Origin: an uncultured Bacteroides sp.
Lineage (GTDB): Bacteria > Bacteroidota > Bacteroidia > Bacteroidales > Bacteroidaceae
Length of the DNA: 64,000 nucleotides
Direction of reading: 5' to 3'
Assembly (NCBI RefSeq): GCF_963677945.1
Contig: NZ_OY782578.1
Location: forward strand, 3,191,258-3,255,257
Shown one piece after another: positions 12,349 to 22,213 of the stretch. Position 1 is the stretch's first letter. Each line of letters starts with the position of its first letter. A program made the position numbers and the translations under genes. The notes below the pieces were generated by a model that saw only the letters and a list, made by a program, of their open reading frames with translations, did not search any database and had not been told where the DNA came from.

Positions 12349-13875
12349 CTAACTATTTTGATGTTGAGGACGAAGCAAATCATTTACAGTTTTCACTGGA
12401 TTAAAAGTAGAAAGAGACACTTCTACAAAAACAGTACTCCAATCACTCATAGCCCCATTCCATAATCCTGGCAATTCTAAAGCTTTCAGATCTTTTCCAT
12501 TTTTTGATTTATTTGAAATAAAACCAGTTGCAGGATCTACAAAATTAGTAAGGTCAAATTTATGTCCTTTATAATCACGAACTGAACAAACTAAATCTAC
12601 AGGGTTGAAATGAGTTCCTTTCTCAAACATATCTTTTGATTTAGAATCGCTCATATCAATCTGAGAACTTTCCAATATTTGCAAAGAGACAGTTCCATCA
12701 GAGTTATATGCAAGGAAAGGACCGCCTCCTGGCTCTCCTACGTTTTTAACCATACCACAAACTCTCATCGGACGGTTTAGCTTGTTTTTCAGATAAAGAA
12801 CAAGATCTGCATCTTCCAAAACTTTTGTCTCCGGATTTTTGCAGAATATTTTTTTCTGTACAAACTGTATTATTTCTCTAATTTGTTCAGCTGTATATTT
12901 GCCACTATCTAAAAGTTCTAGATACTTAAATGCTTGAGATTGCAACGCAACCAAAACGCCCGCAATAAGTTTTTTATAAAGTATCGTATCTTCTTTTAGT
13001 TTATCCGGAACAACATTATCTATATTCTTTATAAACACAATGTCAGCATCTAAATCGTTCAAATTTTCAATCAGTGCACCATGACCTCCCGGACGAAACA
13101 GCAGACTTCCATCTTCATTACGGAAAGGCTTATTATCCTTGTCTGCAGCAACGGTATCTGTACTTGGTTTCTGTTCTGAAAACGAAACACAATATTCTAC
13201 ATTGAAATTCTTTGAATATTTCTCTTTTTTCTCCTCAACTAATACTTCAAAAAGCTTACGATGCTCTGTTGAAACAGTAAAGTGTACATTTACCTTGCCT
13301 GATTTGCCAGAAGCATACATTGCACCTTCTGCCAAATGCTCTTCCATAGGTGTTCTTGCACCATCTATGTATTTATGAAATTGCAATAAGCCTTTTGGAA
13401 GAGAACCGTAGTTTAATCCCGTTTCGTTAAGAAGATTTGCAACAACAGCTTTATAATTACCGGAATTAATTAACGATGGGATATCTTGCTTTTCATTTTT
13501 CAAGCAGACAGCATTCAAATCTTCATAAAAAGCAAAATAAGGAATATGAGCAAAAAAATCCTTCTCAAATGTTGTAACTGGCTCATTATAATTAGCTTCC
13601 AAAAACTCAAAAAGATTCTTAAACATTCTGCTTGCAGCTCCTGATGCAGGAACAAATTTCACAATGGTTTTATCTCCTGTTATGTACTTTTCCCATGCTG
13701 AAAGATATTCCTTTTGAGTTTCTGCATCTAATTCTAGAATTCCTTTTCCTATAGATGCTGCTGAATCTAGCTTCAAGTAAGGAAATCCTTTTGCGAAGCA
13801 TAAAAGTTGACTTTCTATCTGAATTTCAGAAATACCCTTTTTAGCGAGTAGCTCTTTGTCTTGATTTGTAATCAT
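12349..13875 (-). CDS. DUF4301 family protein
   Basis: 508 residues from the ATG at 13875. An upstream TTG at 13884 is less likely. It has no signal peptide or membrane segment. The segment VKFVPASGAASRMFKNLFEF near residue 75, the RPGGHGALIENLNDL segment near 260 and the GEPGGGPFLAYN segment near 380 identify the DUF4301 family, large Bacteroidetes proteins whose glycine-rich motifs resemble sugar-nucleotide pyrophosphorylase folds; function is not established to my knowledge. It is divergent from the RelA/SpoT gene (103 nt between starts). Confidence 0.88.
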   Translation of the reverse strand: MITNQDKELLAKKGISEIQIESQLLCFAKGFPYLKLDSAASIGKGILELDAETQKEYLSAWEKYITGDKTIVKFVPASGAASRMFKNLFEFLEANYNEPVTTFEKDFFAHIPYFAFYEDLNAVCLKNEKQDIPSLINSGNYKAVVANLLNETGLNYGSLPKGLLQFHKYIDGARTPMEEHLAEGAMYASGKSGKVNVHFTVSTEHRKLFEVLVEEKKEKYSKNFNVEYCVSFSEQKPSTDTVAADKDNKPFRNEDGSLLFRPGGHGALIENLNDLDADIVFIKNIDNVVPDKLKEDTILYKKLIAGVLVALQSQAFKYLELLDSGKYTAEQIREIIQFVQKKIFCKNPETKVLEDADLVLYLKNKLNRPMRVCGMVKNVGEPGGGPFLAYNSDGTVSLQILESSQIDMSDSKSKDMFEKGTHFNPVDLVCSVRDYKGHKFDLTNFVDPATGFISNKSKNGKDLKALELPGLWNGAMSDWSTVFVEVSLSTFNPVKTVNDLLRPQHQNS

Positions 13876-13978
13876 AAGTATCAAAGTATTAATTTCACTC
13901 CCAAAAGTACAAAAAGTTATTTATCATAACCCATAAAAGAAAGAAAAAAACTACTTTTACGACAGAAATTGAAAAGTT

Positions 13979-16195
13979 ATGGAAGATACCTCATTTTTCA
14001 CAGATAAAGAGATAGCAGATCTACGCTCTTTATATAGAAAATTACTGTATACGGCAGGAGACAGCATAAGCCGGGAAGATATACAGAAATTAAAGAAGCA
14101 CCTTTTGGAAGCTATTCAAGCCAATTGCATGCTACGAAACAGTTTTGAAATGAACCCTATAATAAGGGATATGCAGACAGCAATAATTGTTTCGGAAGAA
14201 ATTGGAATGAAAGGATCATGCCTTGTAGGGATTATGCTCCATGAAATGGTAAAAAGTAATTTTTGCACTATTGAATCTATACGTGAAATGTATGGAGAAG
14301 ATGTGACAGTTATTATAAAAGGTTTAGTTAAAACCAGCGAGCTTTATGCTAAAAGTCCAGCTATTGAATCAGAAAACTTTCGTAATCTTCTGATTTCATT
14401 TGCAGAAGACATGCGGGTTATACTAATTATGATAGCCGACAGGGTGAACATTATGCGTCAGATAAAAAATTCTCCTAATGCTGAAGACCGCCTTAAAGTA
14501 GCTAATGAAGCTGCATATCTATATGCTCCACTTGCTCATAAATTAGGACTTTACAAGTTAAAATCAGAATTAGAAGATCTTTCACTCAAATATATCCGTA
14601 AAGAGACTTATTATCAGATTAAAGACAAGCTTAATGAAACCAAAGCTTCTCGTGATAAATATATCCAGACGTTTATTGAGCCTATTAAAAAGAAACTTGA
14701 AGATGCCGGACTAACCTTTGATATTAAGGGACGAACAAAATCTATTCACTCCATCTGGAATAAGATGATGAAACAAAAAACTCCTTTTGAAGGAATTTAT
14801 GATTTGTTTGCTATCCGTATTATTATAGAGTCGGATTTTGATCGTGAAAAAGTAGATTGCTGGCAAGCGTATTCCATCATTACGGATATGTATCAACCTA
14901 ATCCAAAACGTTTGCGCGACTGGTTATCTATACCTAAAAGTAACGGATATGAATCACTTCATATAACAGTTATGGGCCCGGAAGGCAAATGGGTTGAAGT
15001 GCAGATAAGAACTCGCCGTATGGACGATATAGCTGAACGAGGACTAGCTGCCCACTGGAAGTATAAAGGAGTTAAAGGGGAAAGTGGACTAGACGAATGG
15101 CTTTCTTCTGTACGTGAGGCTTTAGAAAATGCCGATGACGACTCTATGAAAGTGATGGATCGGTTTAAACTTGACCTTTACGAAGACGAGGTTTTTGTCT
15201 TTACCCCAAAAGGAGATTTGTTTAAACTTCCTAAAGGAGCAACTGTACTTGATTTTGCATTTCACATCCATAGTAAACTAGGATGTAAATGTATTGGTGC
15301 CAGAGTTAATGGGAAAAATGTTCAATTGAGACAAACTCTCAGCAGTGGAGATCAAGTTGAAATAACAACATCTAATACACAATTTCCAAAGCAAGACTGG
15401 CTGAATATTGTAACAACCTCAAAGGCACGTAACAAAATTCGTCAGGAATTGAAGGAGATAGCAGGCAAACAAACTGAATTTGCAAAAGAGACTCTTCAAA
15501 GAAAGTTCAAGAATCGTAAGCTTGAATATGATGAAGCTGTAATGATGCGATTAATAAAAAAGTCTGGATTCAAAACCGTTACAGACTTTTATCTTAAGAT
15601 AGCCGACGAAACTCTAGACATCAACGACGTTCTCGAAAGATATAACGAAATGTTGAAGAAGGAAACAGAAAGTCATGAAGATGTTCCTTACAGAAGCGCA
15701 GAAACATATAATCTTCAAACTGTTGTTGATGAGAAAGCTGCAAAAGATGATGTATTAGTTATTGACCAAAATCTGAAGGGACTGGATTTTAAACTTGCTA
15801 AATGTTGTAATCCAATCTATGATGATGATGTATTTGGATTTGTTACTGTATCCGGAGGTATTAAAATACACCGTGCAGATTGTCCGAATGCTCCTCAGAT
15901 GATGGAACGTTTCGGTTATCGCATAGTTAAAGCTCGTTGGGCCGGAAAAGCAGTAGGTAAACAATATCCTATTACTCTTAGAGTTATTGGACACGATGAT
16001 ATTGGAATCGTAACTAATATTTCTTCTATAATTTCAAAAGAGAAGGATATTAATCTGAGATCCATAAATGTTAGTTCACACGATGGACTTTTCTCGGGAA
16101 CACTTTCCGTTACTATTGACGATACTTCCCGCCTGGATGCCCTAATTAAAAAACTTCAGGGTGTAAAGGGCGTTAAGCAAATAAGTCGTAATTAA
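13979..16195 (+). CDS. relA: RelA/SpoT family (p)ppGpp synthetase with degraded hydrolase site
   Basis: 738 residues in the long RSH order: HD-like domain (~45-190), synthetase (~235-360; SNGYESLH and VEVQIRTRRMDDIAERG), TGS (~395-460; VFVFTPKGDLFKLP), Cys motif (KCCNPIYDDDV), ACT (~665-735). The synthetase motifs look intact. The hydrolase motifs do not: LHDxxED is LHEMVKS (residues 87-93), and DRLHNMR is DRVNIMR (154-160), losing the metal-binding Asp and catalytic Asn. It should therefore behave like RelA, a ribosome-linked synthetase responding to amino-acid starvation, with a separate bifunctional RSH elsewhere in the genome (inference). A near-consensus box TACTTTTA lies at 13952-13959. 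The gene is 4 nt upstream of dgkA. Confidence 0.88.
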   Translation: MEDTSFFTDKEIADLRSLYRKLLYTAGDSISREDIQKLKKHLLEAIQANCMLRNSFEMNPIIRDMQTAIIVSEEIGMKGSCLVGIMLHEMVKSNFCTIESIREMYGEDVTVIIKGLVKTSELYAKSPAIESENFRNLLISFAEDMRVILIMIADRVNIMRQIKNSPNAEDRLKVANEAAYLYAPLAHKLGLYKLKSELEDLSLKYIRKETYYQIKDKLNETKASRDKYIQTFIEPIKKKLEDAGLTFDIKGRTKSIHSIWNKMMKQKTPFEGIYDLFAIRIIIESDFDREKVDCWQAYSIITDMYQPNPKRLRDWLSIPKSNGYESLHITVMGPEGKWVEVQIRTRRMDDIAERGLAAHWKYKGVKGESGLDEWLSSVREALENADDDSMKVMDRFKLDLYEDEVFVFTPKGDLFKLPKGATVLDFAFHIHSKLGCKCIGARVNGKNVQLRQTLSSGDQVEITTSNTQFPKQDWLNIVTTSKARNKIRQELKEIAGKQTEFAKETLQRKFKNRKLEYDEAVMMRLIKKSGFKTVTDFYLKIADETLDINDVLERYNEMLKKETESHEDVPYRSAETYNLQTVVDEKAAKDDVLVIDQNLKGLDFKLAKCCNPIYDDDVFGFVTVSGGIKIHRADCPNAPQMMERFGYRIVKARWAGKAVGKQYPITLRVIGHDDIGIVTNISSIISKEKDINLRSINVSSHDGLFSGTLSVTIDDTSRLDALIKKLQGVKGVKQISRN

Positions 16196-16199
16196 AGTT

Positions 16200-16580
16200 A
16201 TGGAGAATTTCAGCATAAAGAAAAGATTAAAAAGTTTCACCTATGCCTGGAAAGGCATAGGTAGCTTTCTTTTTAAAGAACATAATGCATGGATACATTC
16301 TTCTATAACCTTTGCTGTAATAATTTGCGGCATTATTTTTCAAATCAACACTTTTGAATGGATAAGTGTTATTCTTTGTATAGGTATTGTCTTTGCAGCA
16401 GAAGCATTTAATACTTCCATTGAGCGGTTGGTAAATTTAGTCTCTCCACAAGAAAACAAGATAGCAGGCGATGTAAAAGATATCGCCGCGGGTGCAGTTT
16501 TAATATGTGCTATTACAGCTGGCATAGTTGGACTTTTTATTTTTTTGCCCCATTTTATTGCTTGTTTTTGTAATATTTAG
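16200..16580 (+). CDS. dgkA: Diacylglycerol/undecaprenol kinase, DgkA family
   Basis: 126 residues, three hydrophobic helices, and the family signature AAEAFNTSIERLVNL plus KDIAAGAVL, including the catalytic Glu of the first segment and the AAGAVL helix. These small trimeric inner-membrane enzymes phosphorylate diacylglycerol or undecaprenol with ATP; which lipid is used here cannot be told from sequence, although undecaprenol is common outside Proteobacteria. It starts 4 nt after the relA stop, so translation is probably coupled. Confidence 0.9.
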   Translation: MENFSIKKRLKSFTYAWKGIGSFLFKEHNAWIHSSITFAVIICGIIFQINTFEWISVILCIGIVFAAEAFNTSIERLVNLVSPQENKIAGDVKDIAAGAVLICAITAGIVGLFIFLPHFIACFCNI

Positions 16581-16678
16581 AGTTCCAGATACTCTTGCTG
16601 TTATTCTAAAAAACTCTGATCGTTTAGCAGTGCTAAATACTAACAAATACAACAATCAACCTAAACTAACAACTTATT

Positions 16679-19186
16679 ATGAAAAAAGGATTCCCGAAAT
16701 TTTTGATTTTCTTTTTAGCATTATTTTCTACCACAAGCATTCCTGTTAATGCAAAGAAAAGTGGAGAGATTGCTGATCCAAACCTTCGGCTACATTATAA
16801 TAGTCCAGCTATACTATGGGAAGAAACACTGCCACTTGGCAACGGACGATTAGGCATGATGCCGGACGGAGGTATAGAAAAGGAACTTATTGTTCTCAAT
16901 GATATTACGATGTGGTCGGGTTCTGAAGCTAATTATAACAATCCGGAAGCTGCAACCTATTTACCTCAAATCAGAACCTTACTATTAGAAGGGAAAAATG
17001 AAGAAGCTCAAGATGTCATGTATAAGCACTTCGTTCCTGTAAAACCCGAAAAAGGAGGCACCTATGGTAGTTATCAGATGCTGGGAAACCTTGTAATTGA
17101 TTATACTTATAAGAAAGAAGCAAAAAAGAACTCGCCAGATTATAATAGGCCAGATTCTTACGAACGGGAACTAGATCTGAATAACGCTGTTGCCAAAACA
17201 CACTTTTATAAAAATGGAATTGAATATATACGAGAATATTTTGTATCCAGAACAAAAGATGTAATGGTTATCAGAATAAGCGCTCCCAATGTAATTGGTG
17301 CCGTTTCGTTCAAAGCAATGCTGAACCGCCCGGAACGAGCCAAAATAAGTGCAGAAAAGAATCAATTAGTAATGGAAGGGGTATTAGACAGTGGTGTAGA
17401 TGGAAAAGATGGAGTATCTTTTACTGCTAAACTCCGGGCAAAAACACACGGAGGTTCTGTTTCTGTAAAAGATGATGGGCTGGAAGTTAAGAATGCCAAC
17501 AGTGTTGAATTATACATCTCTGCATGTACTGATTTTAAAATTGAAGAACAACAATATAAATCATCAGTAGATTCATTAATGAATAAAGCTTTTGCTATTT
17601 CATTCAATAAAATTAAAAACGACCATATAGCTGATTATGCATCATATTTCAATCGTGTAAAAGTAAACATTGGTAATGTTAACTCTATGACGGCAAATTA
17701 CCAACATAAATTACAATTAACAACCGACGAACGTATTCGTTTATTCCAATTAGATGATGATCCTGCACTGGCAGCACTCTACATGCAATACGGACGTTAC
17801 CTGTTTATCAGCAGTACGCGCCCCGGTACTCTCCCACCCAACTTGCAGGGATTATGGGCTAATACCATAAGTACTCCATGGAATGGTGATTATCATCTGA
17901 ACATCAATATACAGATGAATTATTGGTTAATGGAACCAGGAAATTTATCTGATTTATACCAACCTCTTCTGAGCCTGACAAACAATCTGACAGATTCTGG
18001 CGAGAAATCAGCAAAAGCTTTCTATGGAGATAAAGCAAACGGATGGGTTGCACATATGATGACTAACGTGTGGAACTATACTGCCCCTGGCGAACATCCA
18101 TCCTGGGGAGCAACCAACACTGGTGGTGCATGGCTTTGTGCTCATTTGTGGGACCATTATGAGTTTTTGGGAGATAACAAAACGGAAGATGGCCAATCTT
18201 ATTTGAAACAAATTTATCCAATATTAAAAGGTGCATCAGAATTTTTCTTCTCTACCATGATTGAAGAACCAACTCATGGTTGGCTAGTTACCGCTCCCAG
18301 CTCATCACCGGAAAACAGTTTTTATACAAAAGAAGGCTCAGAACCGGTAAGCATTTGTATGGGACCTACAATGGACAACGAACTAGTTAGGGAACTTTTC
18401 TCAAATGTAATAAAAGCATCTCAAATTCTAGGATGCGATGAAGAATATCGCAAGCAGCTTAGTATTGCTTCACTTAAGCTACCTCCTTTCCAGATCAGTA
18501 AAGATGGTTATCTGATGGAATGGCTTGAAGATTATAAAGAAACAGATGTTCACCACCGTCATGTGTCACACCTTTACGGTTTACATCCCGGGAATCAAAT
18601 AACACTTAGCAAAACTCCGGAACTGGCAGAGGCATGTAAAGTTACACTTAACCGAAGAGGTGACGAGGCAACAGGATGGTCGCGTGCATGGAAAATGAAT
18701 TTCTGGTCGAGACTAGGTGACGGTAATCGTGCTTATAAATTATTTAAAAGCCTGCTTACTCCAAGTTATCAACCAGAAACACCAAGTAAAAGAGGCGGAG
18801 GAACATTTCCTAACTTATTCTGTGCACATCCTCCTTTCCAGATTGACGGGAACTTTGGCGGTGCAGCCGGAATAATGGAAATGTTACTTCAAAGTCACGA
18901 AGGATTTATCAATCTTTTACCAGCTATTCCAACTAGTTGGGATGAAGGAACTTTCAACGGCTTAAAAGTGCGTGGAGGAGCTACTGTTGATGTTTCCTGG
19001 AAAAATGGAAAGCCCACATTTGCTACTATTAAATCGGCCTATGGAGGAACTTATAAGCTAAAAGTTCCGGAAAGTGTAACAACTGTACAAGTTAAAGGAA
19101 AAGGGATTAATAAAAAATTCAGCAAAGAAAAATTTATAGAAATCCCGATATACAAAGGAGCTAGTGTAGAGGTCAGTTTTAAGTAA
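16679..19186 (+). CDS. Glycoside hydrolase family 95, alpha-L-fucosidase
   Basis: 835 residues with a signal peptide (to about VNAKK, residue 27). The N-terminal beta domain starts LRLHYNSPAILWEETLPLGN; the (alpha/alpha)6 catalytic barrel carries GDYHLNINIQMNYWLMEPG (the Asn pair that activates water in GH95), SSSPENSF (general-acid Glu) and QIDGNFGGAAGI (Asp). All named GH95 catalytic positions are therefore present. GH95 enzymes remove terminal alpha-1,2-fucose by inversion, with some members acting on alpha-L-galactose. The signal peptide places it in the periplasm or at the surface. No SusC/SusD pair is nearby, so it is an isolated glycan gene. A terminator follows. Confidence 0.92.
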   Translation: MKKGFPKFLIFFLALFSTTSIPVNAKKSGEIADPNLRLHYNSPAILWEETLPLGNGRLGMMPDGGIEKELIVLNDITMWSGSEANYNNPEAATYLPQIRTLLLEGKNEEAQDVMYKHFVPVKPEKGGTYGSYQMLGNLVIDYTYKKEAKKNSPDYNRPDSYERELDLNNAVAKTHFYKNGIEYIREYFVSRTKDVMVIRISAPNVIGAVSFKAMLNRPERAKISAEKNQLVMEGVLDSGVDGKDGVSFTAKLRAKTHGGSVSVKDDGLEVKNANSVELYISACTDFKIEEQQYKSSVDSLMNKAFAISFNKIKNDHIADYASYFNRVKVNIGNVNSMTANYQHKLQLTTDERIRLFQLDDDPALAALYMQYGRYLFISSTRPGTLPPNLQGLWANTISTPWNGDYHLNINIQMNYWLMEPGNLSDLYQPLLSLTNNLTDSGEKSAKAFYGDKANGWVAHMMTNVWNYTAPGEHPSWGATNTGGAWLCAHLWDHYEFLGDNKTEDGQSYLKQIYPILKGASEFFFSTMIEEPTHGWLVTAPSSSPENSFYTKEGSEPVSICMGPTMDNELVRELFSNVIKASQILGCDEEYRKQLSIASLKLPPFQISKDGYLMEWLEDYKETDVHHRHVSHLYGLHPGNQITLSKTPELAEACKVTLNRRGDEATGWSRAWKMNFWSRLGDGNRAYKLFKSLLTPSYQPETPSKRGGGTFPNLFCAHPPFQIDGNFGGAAGIMEMLLQSHEGFINLLPAIPTSWDEGTFNGLKVRGGATVDVSWKNGKPTFATIKSAYGGTYKLKVPESVTTVQVKGKGINKKFSKEKFIEIPIYKGASVEVSFK

Positions 19187-19207
19187 TAAAATCAATTTTA
19201 ATTATAC

Positions 19208-19243
19208 AAAGGGAATGTTCTGTTTATGAATATTCCCTTTTAC
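19208..19243 (+). terminator. Terminator after GH95 gene
   Basis: Stem AAAGGGAAT/ATTCCCTTT (19208-19216 with 19232-19240), 15-nt loop, followed by T residues. Confidence 0.75.
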
Positions 19244-19363
19244 TATTTATATTTTTGAGATTAATCCCCGAAAACAAAAAGTAATCTATTTTGTAAAATA
19301 GTATTAATATTTTATACAATGGATAGTTATTTAGAATTTAAATTGTTTAAATACGCTTTTAGT

Positions 19364-19395
19364 ATTGAATGCTTAAGAATTTATTCCTATTTTTG
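19364..19395 (+). promoter_or_regulatory. Promoter of DedA gene
   Basis: ATTG (19364-19367), 20-nt spacer, TATTTTTG (19388-19395): a full TAnnTTTG box and one mismatch in the upstream TTTG. The ATG follows 27 nt downstream. Confidence 0.6.
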
Positions 19396-19421
19396 TACCA
19401 GAATCACTTAAAATTATATCA

Positions 19422-20075
19422 ATGGAATATTTTCAGTTTATTTTAGACTTTGTTCTTCATATAGATGATCAATTACCCCTACTAATAGAGCAATACGGCA
19501 CTTGGATTTATGCAATTCTTTTTTTCCTTATTTTTCTTGAAACAGGATTTGTTGTAACTCCTTTTTTACCTGGTGACTCTTTATTATTTGTTGCAGGAAC
19601 ATTAGCTACAGTATCAACCAACCACATGAACATACATTTACTGGTTCTTATGCTAATTATTGCAGCTGTATTGGGAGATGCATCCAACTACGTTATAGGC
19701 CGATATTTTGGGACCAGGCTTTTCAGTAACCCAAATTCTAAGATTTTTAAACAAAAATATTTAGAACAGACTCATGCTTTTTATGAAAAACATGGTGGTA
19801 AAACAATTATTTTAGCTAGATTTGTTCCAATAGTACGCACATTTGCTCCATTTGTTGCAGGTATGGGACACATGAGTTATCGTCATTTTGCTCATTATAA
19901 CATTGTTGGAGGAGTTGTTTGGGTTACATTAATAACCTATATTGGCTATTTTCTAGGAAGCCTGGAAATCGTTCAAAAGAACTTAGAGATTATGATCATT
20001 TCGATTGTAATTATCTCTATACTTCCTGCTATTATTGAGATTTGGAAAAGCAAACGCAAAAATAAAGCGGCTTAA
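19422..20075 (+). CDS. DedA family membrane protein
   Basis: 217 residues with about five to six membrane segments. DedA landmarks are present: [25 protein letters not shown] (cut here in two parts by the re-entrant region), YVIGRYFG, and [18 protein letters not shown] with the conserved Arg and Pro. DedA proteins are inner-membrane lipid transporters/flippases; members in other bacteria move undecaprenyl phosphate or phosphatidylethanolamine. The substrate here is not known. It has its own promoter and is followed by a 130-nt gap. Confidence 0.9.
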   Translation: MEYFQFILDFVLHIDDQLPLLIEQYGTWIYAILFFLIFLETGFVVTPFLPGDSLLFVAGTLATVSTNHMNIHLLVLMLIIAAVLGDASNYVIGRYFGTRLFSNPNSKIFKQKYLEQTHAFYEKHGGKTIILARFVPIVRTFAPFVAGMGHMSYRHFAHYNIVGGVVWVTLITYIGYFLGSLEIVQKNLEIMIISIVIISILPAIIEIWKSKRKNKAA

Positions 20076-20204
20076 CAGACACTATAAATCGTGCAGATGT
20101 AATACGCATCCTTAATAGCATAATATGAAGTCCGGGAAGGATAATTCTTTTTCTTTTTTGAATCTGTTTTAATAATTAAGATAAATCTACTGTTATTAAA
20201 TACT

Positions 20205-22124
20205 ATGAATAGAAGAGAACCTTCATTTATTAACAATCTCTTATTTAGAGATTATCGTTTTATATTTCTAGTATGGATTATTACATCTATAGTATGCGGA
20301 GTTTTAAAATATACAAGAGGATCTTATAATAACTTCAGTATATTTAAAAATCTGTTTTGGCATGCTATTCATCAATTGCCTCTTTACGAACATTACCCCA
20401 AAGAATACTCTGATGTTACTCATTATGGAGTATTTTTCAGCTCTGTAATTTTCCCTTTTGCTCTCGTACCAGATATAATAGGTGTTATTTTATGGGTAAC
20501 ACTTAGTACCTGGTTTTTATTTTATGCAATAAAAAGGTTACCACTTAGCAGGAATGAGCATTTATTCGTATATCTTTTCTGTATTATGGAGCTATTTAAC
20601 TCTTTGGCTTCACAGCAGTTCAATGTTGGAATAGCTGCTATTCTTATTTTCTCTTTTTTTCTGATAGAGCACAAAACGGATTTCTGGGCAGCATTTTTTA
20701 TTATGCTGGGGACTTTTACCAAATTATATGGAATTATGGGACTAGCTTTTATTCCATTCTCCAGGAATAAAAAAAGATTTCTGTCTTCTTGCCTATTTTG
20801 GAGTGTAATTATGTTCTTTTTCCCAATGCTTTATACTTCACCAGATTATGTACTGACGCAATATCATTCATGGATAATTGATCTCATAGAAAAGAATAGT
20901 CTGAACCAGTTCGCATATTATCAAAATATATCATTACTGGGTATGGTTAGAAAAATAAGCGGTTGTAGTACTTACTCTGACCTTTGGCTGATTATTCCAG
21001 GTATTATACTATTCTGTTTGCCATTCTTACGAGTAAAACAATACCGTTCTCAGAGTTTTAAATTAATGATATTAGCTTCAACATTACTTTTTGTTGTATT
21101 GTTTAGTACTGCAAGTGAATCTGGCACGTACATTATTGCTATGATAGGAATAGCACTTTGGTACGTAAAAACACCTTCACAATCAACGTCATTAAATCTA
21201 ACTCTTTTAATCTTTGCTTTTTTCCTGACAGGACTTTCAAGCAGCGACTTATTCCCTGTTGAAGTAAGAAAAACATTCATTTTTCCATTTGCTCTAAAGT
21301 CTTTACCTTGTTTCATCATTTGGCTTAAGATTACCTACGAGCTATGTTTTCTTAATTTCTGTCTGAAAGAAGGAATTCCAAGAGCCGAAGAAGATCGTAT
21401 GTTAGTTCCAAATGATAATAATGAGATAGATATTGTATTGCCTTGTTATAACCCACCAACAAATTGGCAAGAAACGCTGCATGAGAACATTAAGCAAGTA
21501 TTTAAATATTTTCCGGATAAGGTTTTTCATATTATTGTAGTCAATGATGGCTCATCTATAAATATGGACGAAGCGGAAATAGAAAAGTTCAAAACTATCA
21601 TGCCTAAAGCTCAGTTAATCAGTTATCCCGAACATAGAGGAAAAGGTTATGCCGTTAGAAAGGGAGCTGAATACGCCTGTTCTTCTCTGATGATATATAT
21701 TGACTGGGATTTTCCGTATGACAAAGAAAGCATGAGGGCTGTTTTCGAAAAGCTTGAAGAGGGATATGATATTACTGTAGCTACAAGAACCAACAGTTAT
21801 TTTCCGAATACTGATCTAAATACGATACGTACCTACATTTCTGTCTTAACAAGAATATTAAACTGGATAGTTTTGGGAATAAGATATAGCGATGTACGAA
21901 GAGGATTCAAAGGAATGAATCGTAAAGGTAAAGATCTTCTTTTAAAAACTCAGATTAATCATTTTCTTTTTGATACAGAGTTTGTCTATTTGGCATCAAG
22001 GAAACGATATATGCACATCTGCAGTACCAAAGCAAAATTAAGAGAGAATGCAGGTTTTACCTTTATGAATATAACTGCTTTTGGTAGAGAGATAACCAAC
22101 TTTATTCGAATTGCAGTGAAATAA
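20205..22124 (+). CDS. Two-domain glycosyltransferase: GT87-like membrane domain fused to GT2
   Basis: 639 residues. Residues 1-~385 contain about ten membrane helices with the DUF2029/GT87 pattern (FNVGIAAILIFSFFL, GTFTKLYGIMGLAFIPF), a lipid-sugar dependent mannosyltransferase fold. Residues ~400-639 are a cytosolic GT2 domain: EIDIVLPCYNPP, VFHIIVVNDGSS, YPEHRGKGYAVRKGAE, YIDWDFPYD (in place of DxD), and DVRRGFKGMNR, resembling polyprenyl-phosphate glycosyltransferases. One chain could thus make a polyprenyl-phosphate sugar with GT2 and use it with GT87; that coupling is inference. The gene appears monocistronic. Confidence 0.82.
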   Translation: MNRREPSFINNLLFRDYRFIFLVWIITSIVCGVLKYTRGSYNNFSIFKNLFWHAIHQLPLYEHYPKEYSDVTHYGVFFSSVIFPFALVPDIIGVILWVTLSTWFLFYAIKRLPLSRNEHLFVYLFCIMELFNSLASQQFNVGIAAILIFSFFLIEHKTDFWAAFFIMLGTFTKLYGIMGLAFIPFSRNKKRFLSSCLFWSVIMFFFPMLYTSPDYVLTQYHSWIIDLIEKNSLNQFAYYQNISLLGMVRKISGCSTYSDLWLIIPGIILFCLPFLRVKQYRSQSFKLMILASTLLFVVLFSTASESGTYIIAMIGIALWYVKTPSQSTSLNLTLLIFAFFLTGLSSSDLFPVEVRKTFIFPFALKSLPCFIIWLKITYELCFLNFCLKEGIPRAEEDRMLVPNDNNEIDIVLPCYNPPTNWQETLHENIKQVFKYFPDKVFHIIVVNDGSSINMDEAEIEKFKTIMPKAQLISYPEHRGKGYAVRKGAEYACSSLMIYIDWDFPYDKESMRAVFEKLEEGYDITVATRTNSYFPNTDLNTIRTYISVLTRILNWIVLGIRYSDVRRGFKGMNRKGKDLLLKTQINHFLFDTEFVYLASRKRYMHICSTKAKLRENAGFTFMNITAFGREITNFIRIAVK

Positions 22125-22197
22125 TTTAAATACTCTTCTGCACACTCATATATTAAAGATTACATTTAGCCGGCAATGAAATGCCGATTATATATAT

Positions 22198-22205
22198 TAT
22201 CTTTG
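22198..22205 (+). promoter_or_regulatory. -7 box upstream of dinB
   Basis: TATCTTTG fits TAnnTTTG and ends 8 nt before the ATG at 22214. The in-frame ATG at 22181 lies upstream of this box, so the box decides in favour of the 22214 start and suggests a very short leader. Confidence 0.55.
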
Positions 22206-22213
22206 TTCATAGA

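Noticed and set aside
22181..22213. Earlier ATG for dinB
   Set aside because: It lies upstream of a TAnnTTTG box and would add a hydrophobic leader unlike Pol IV proteins.
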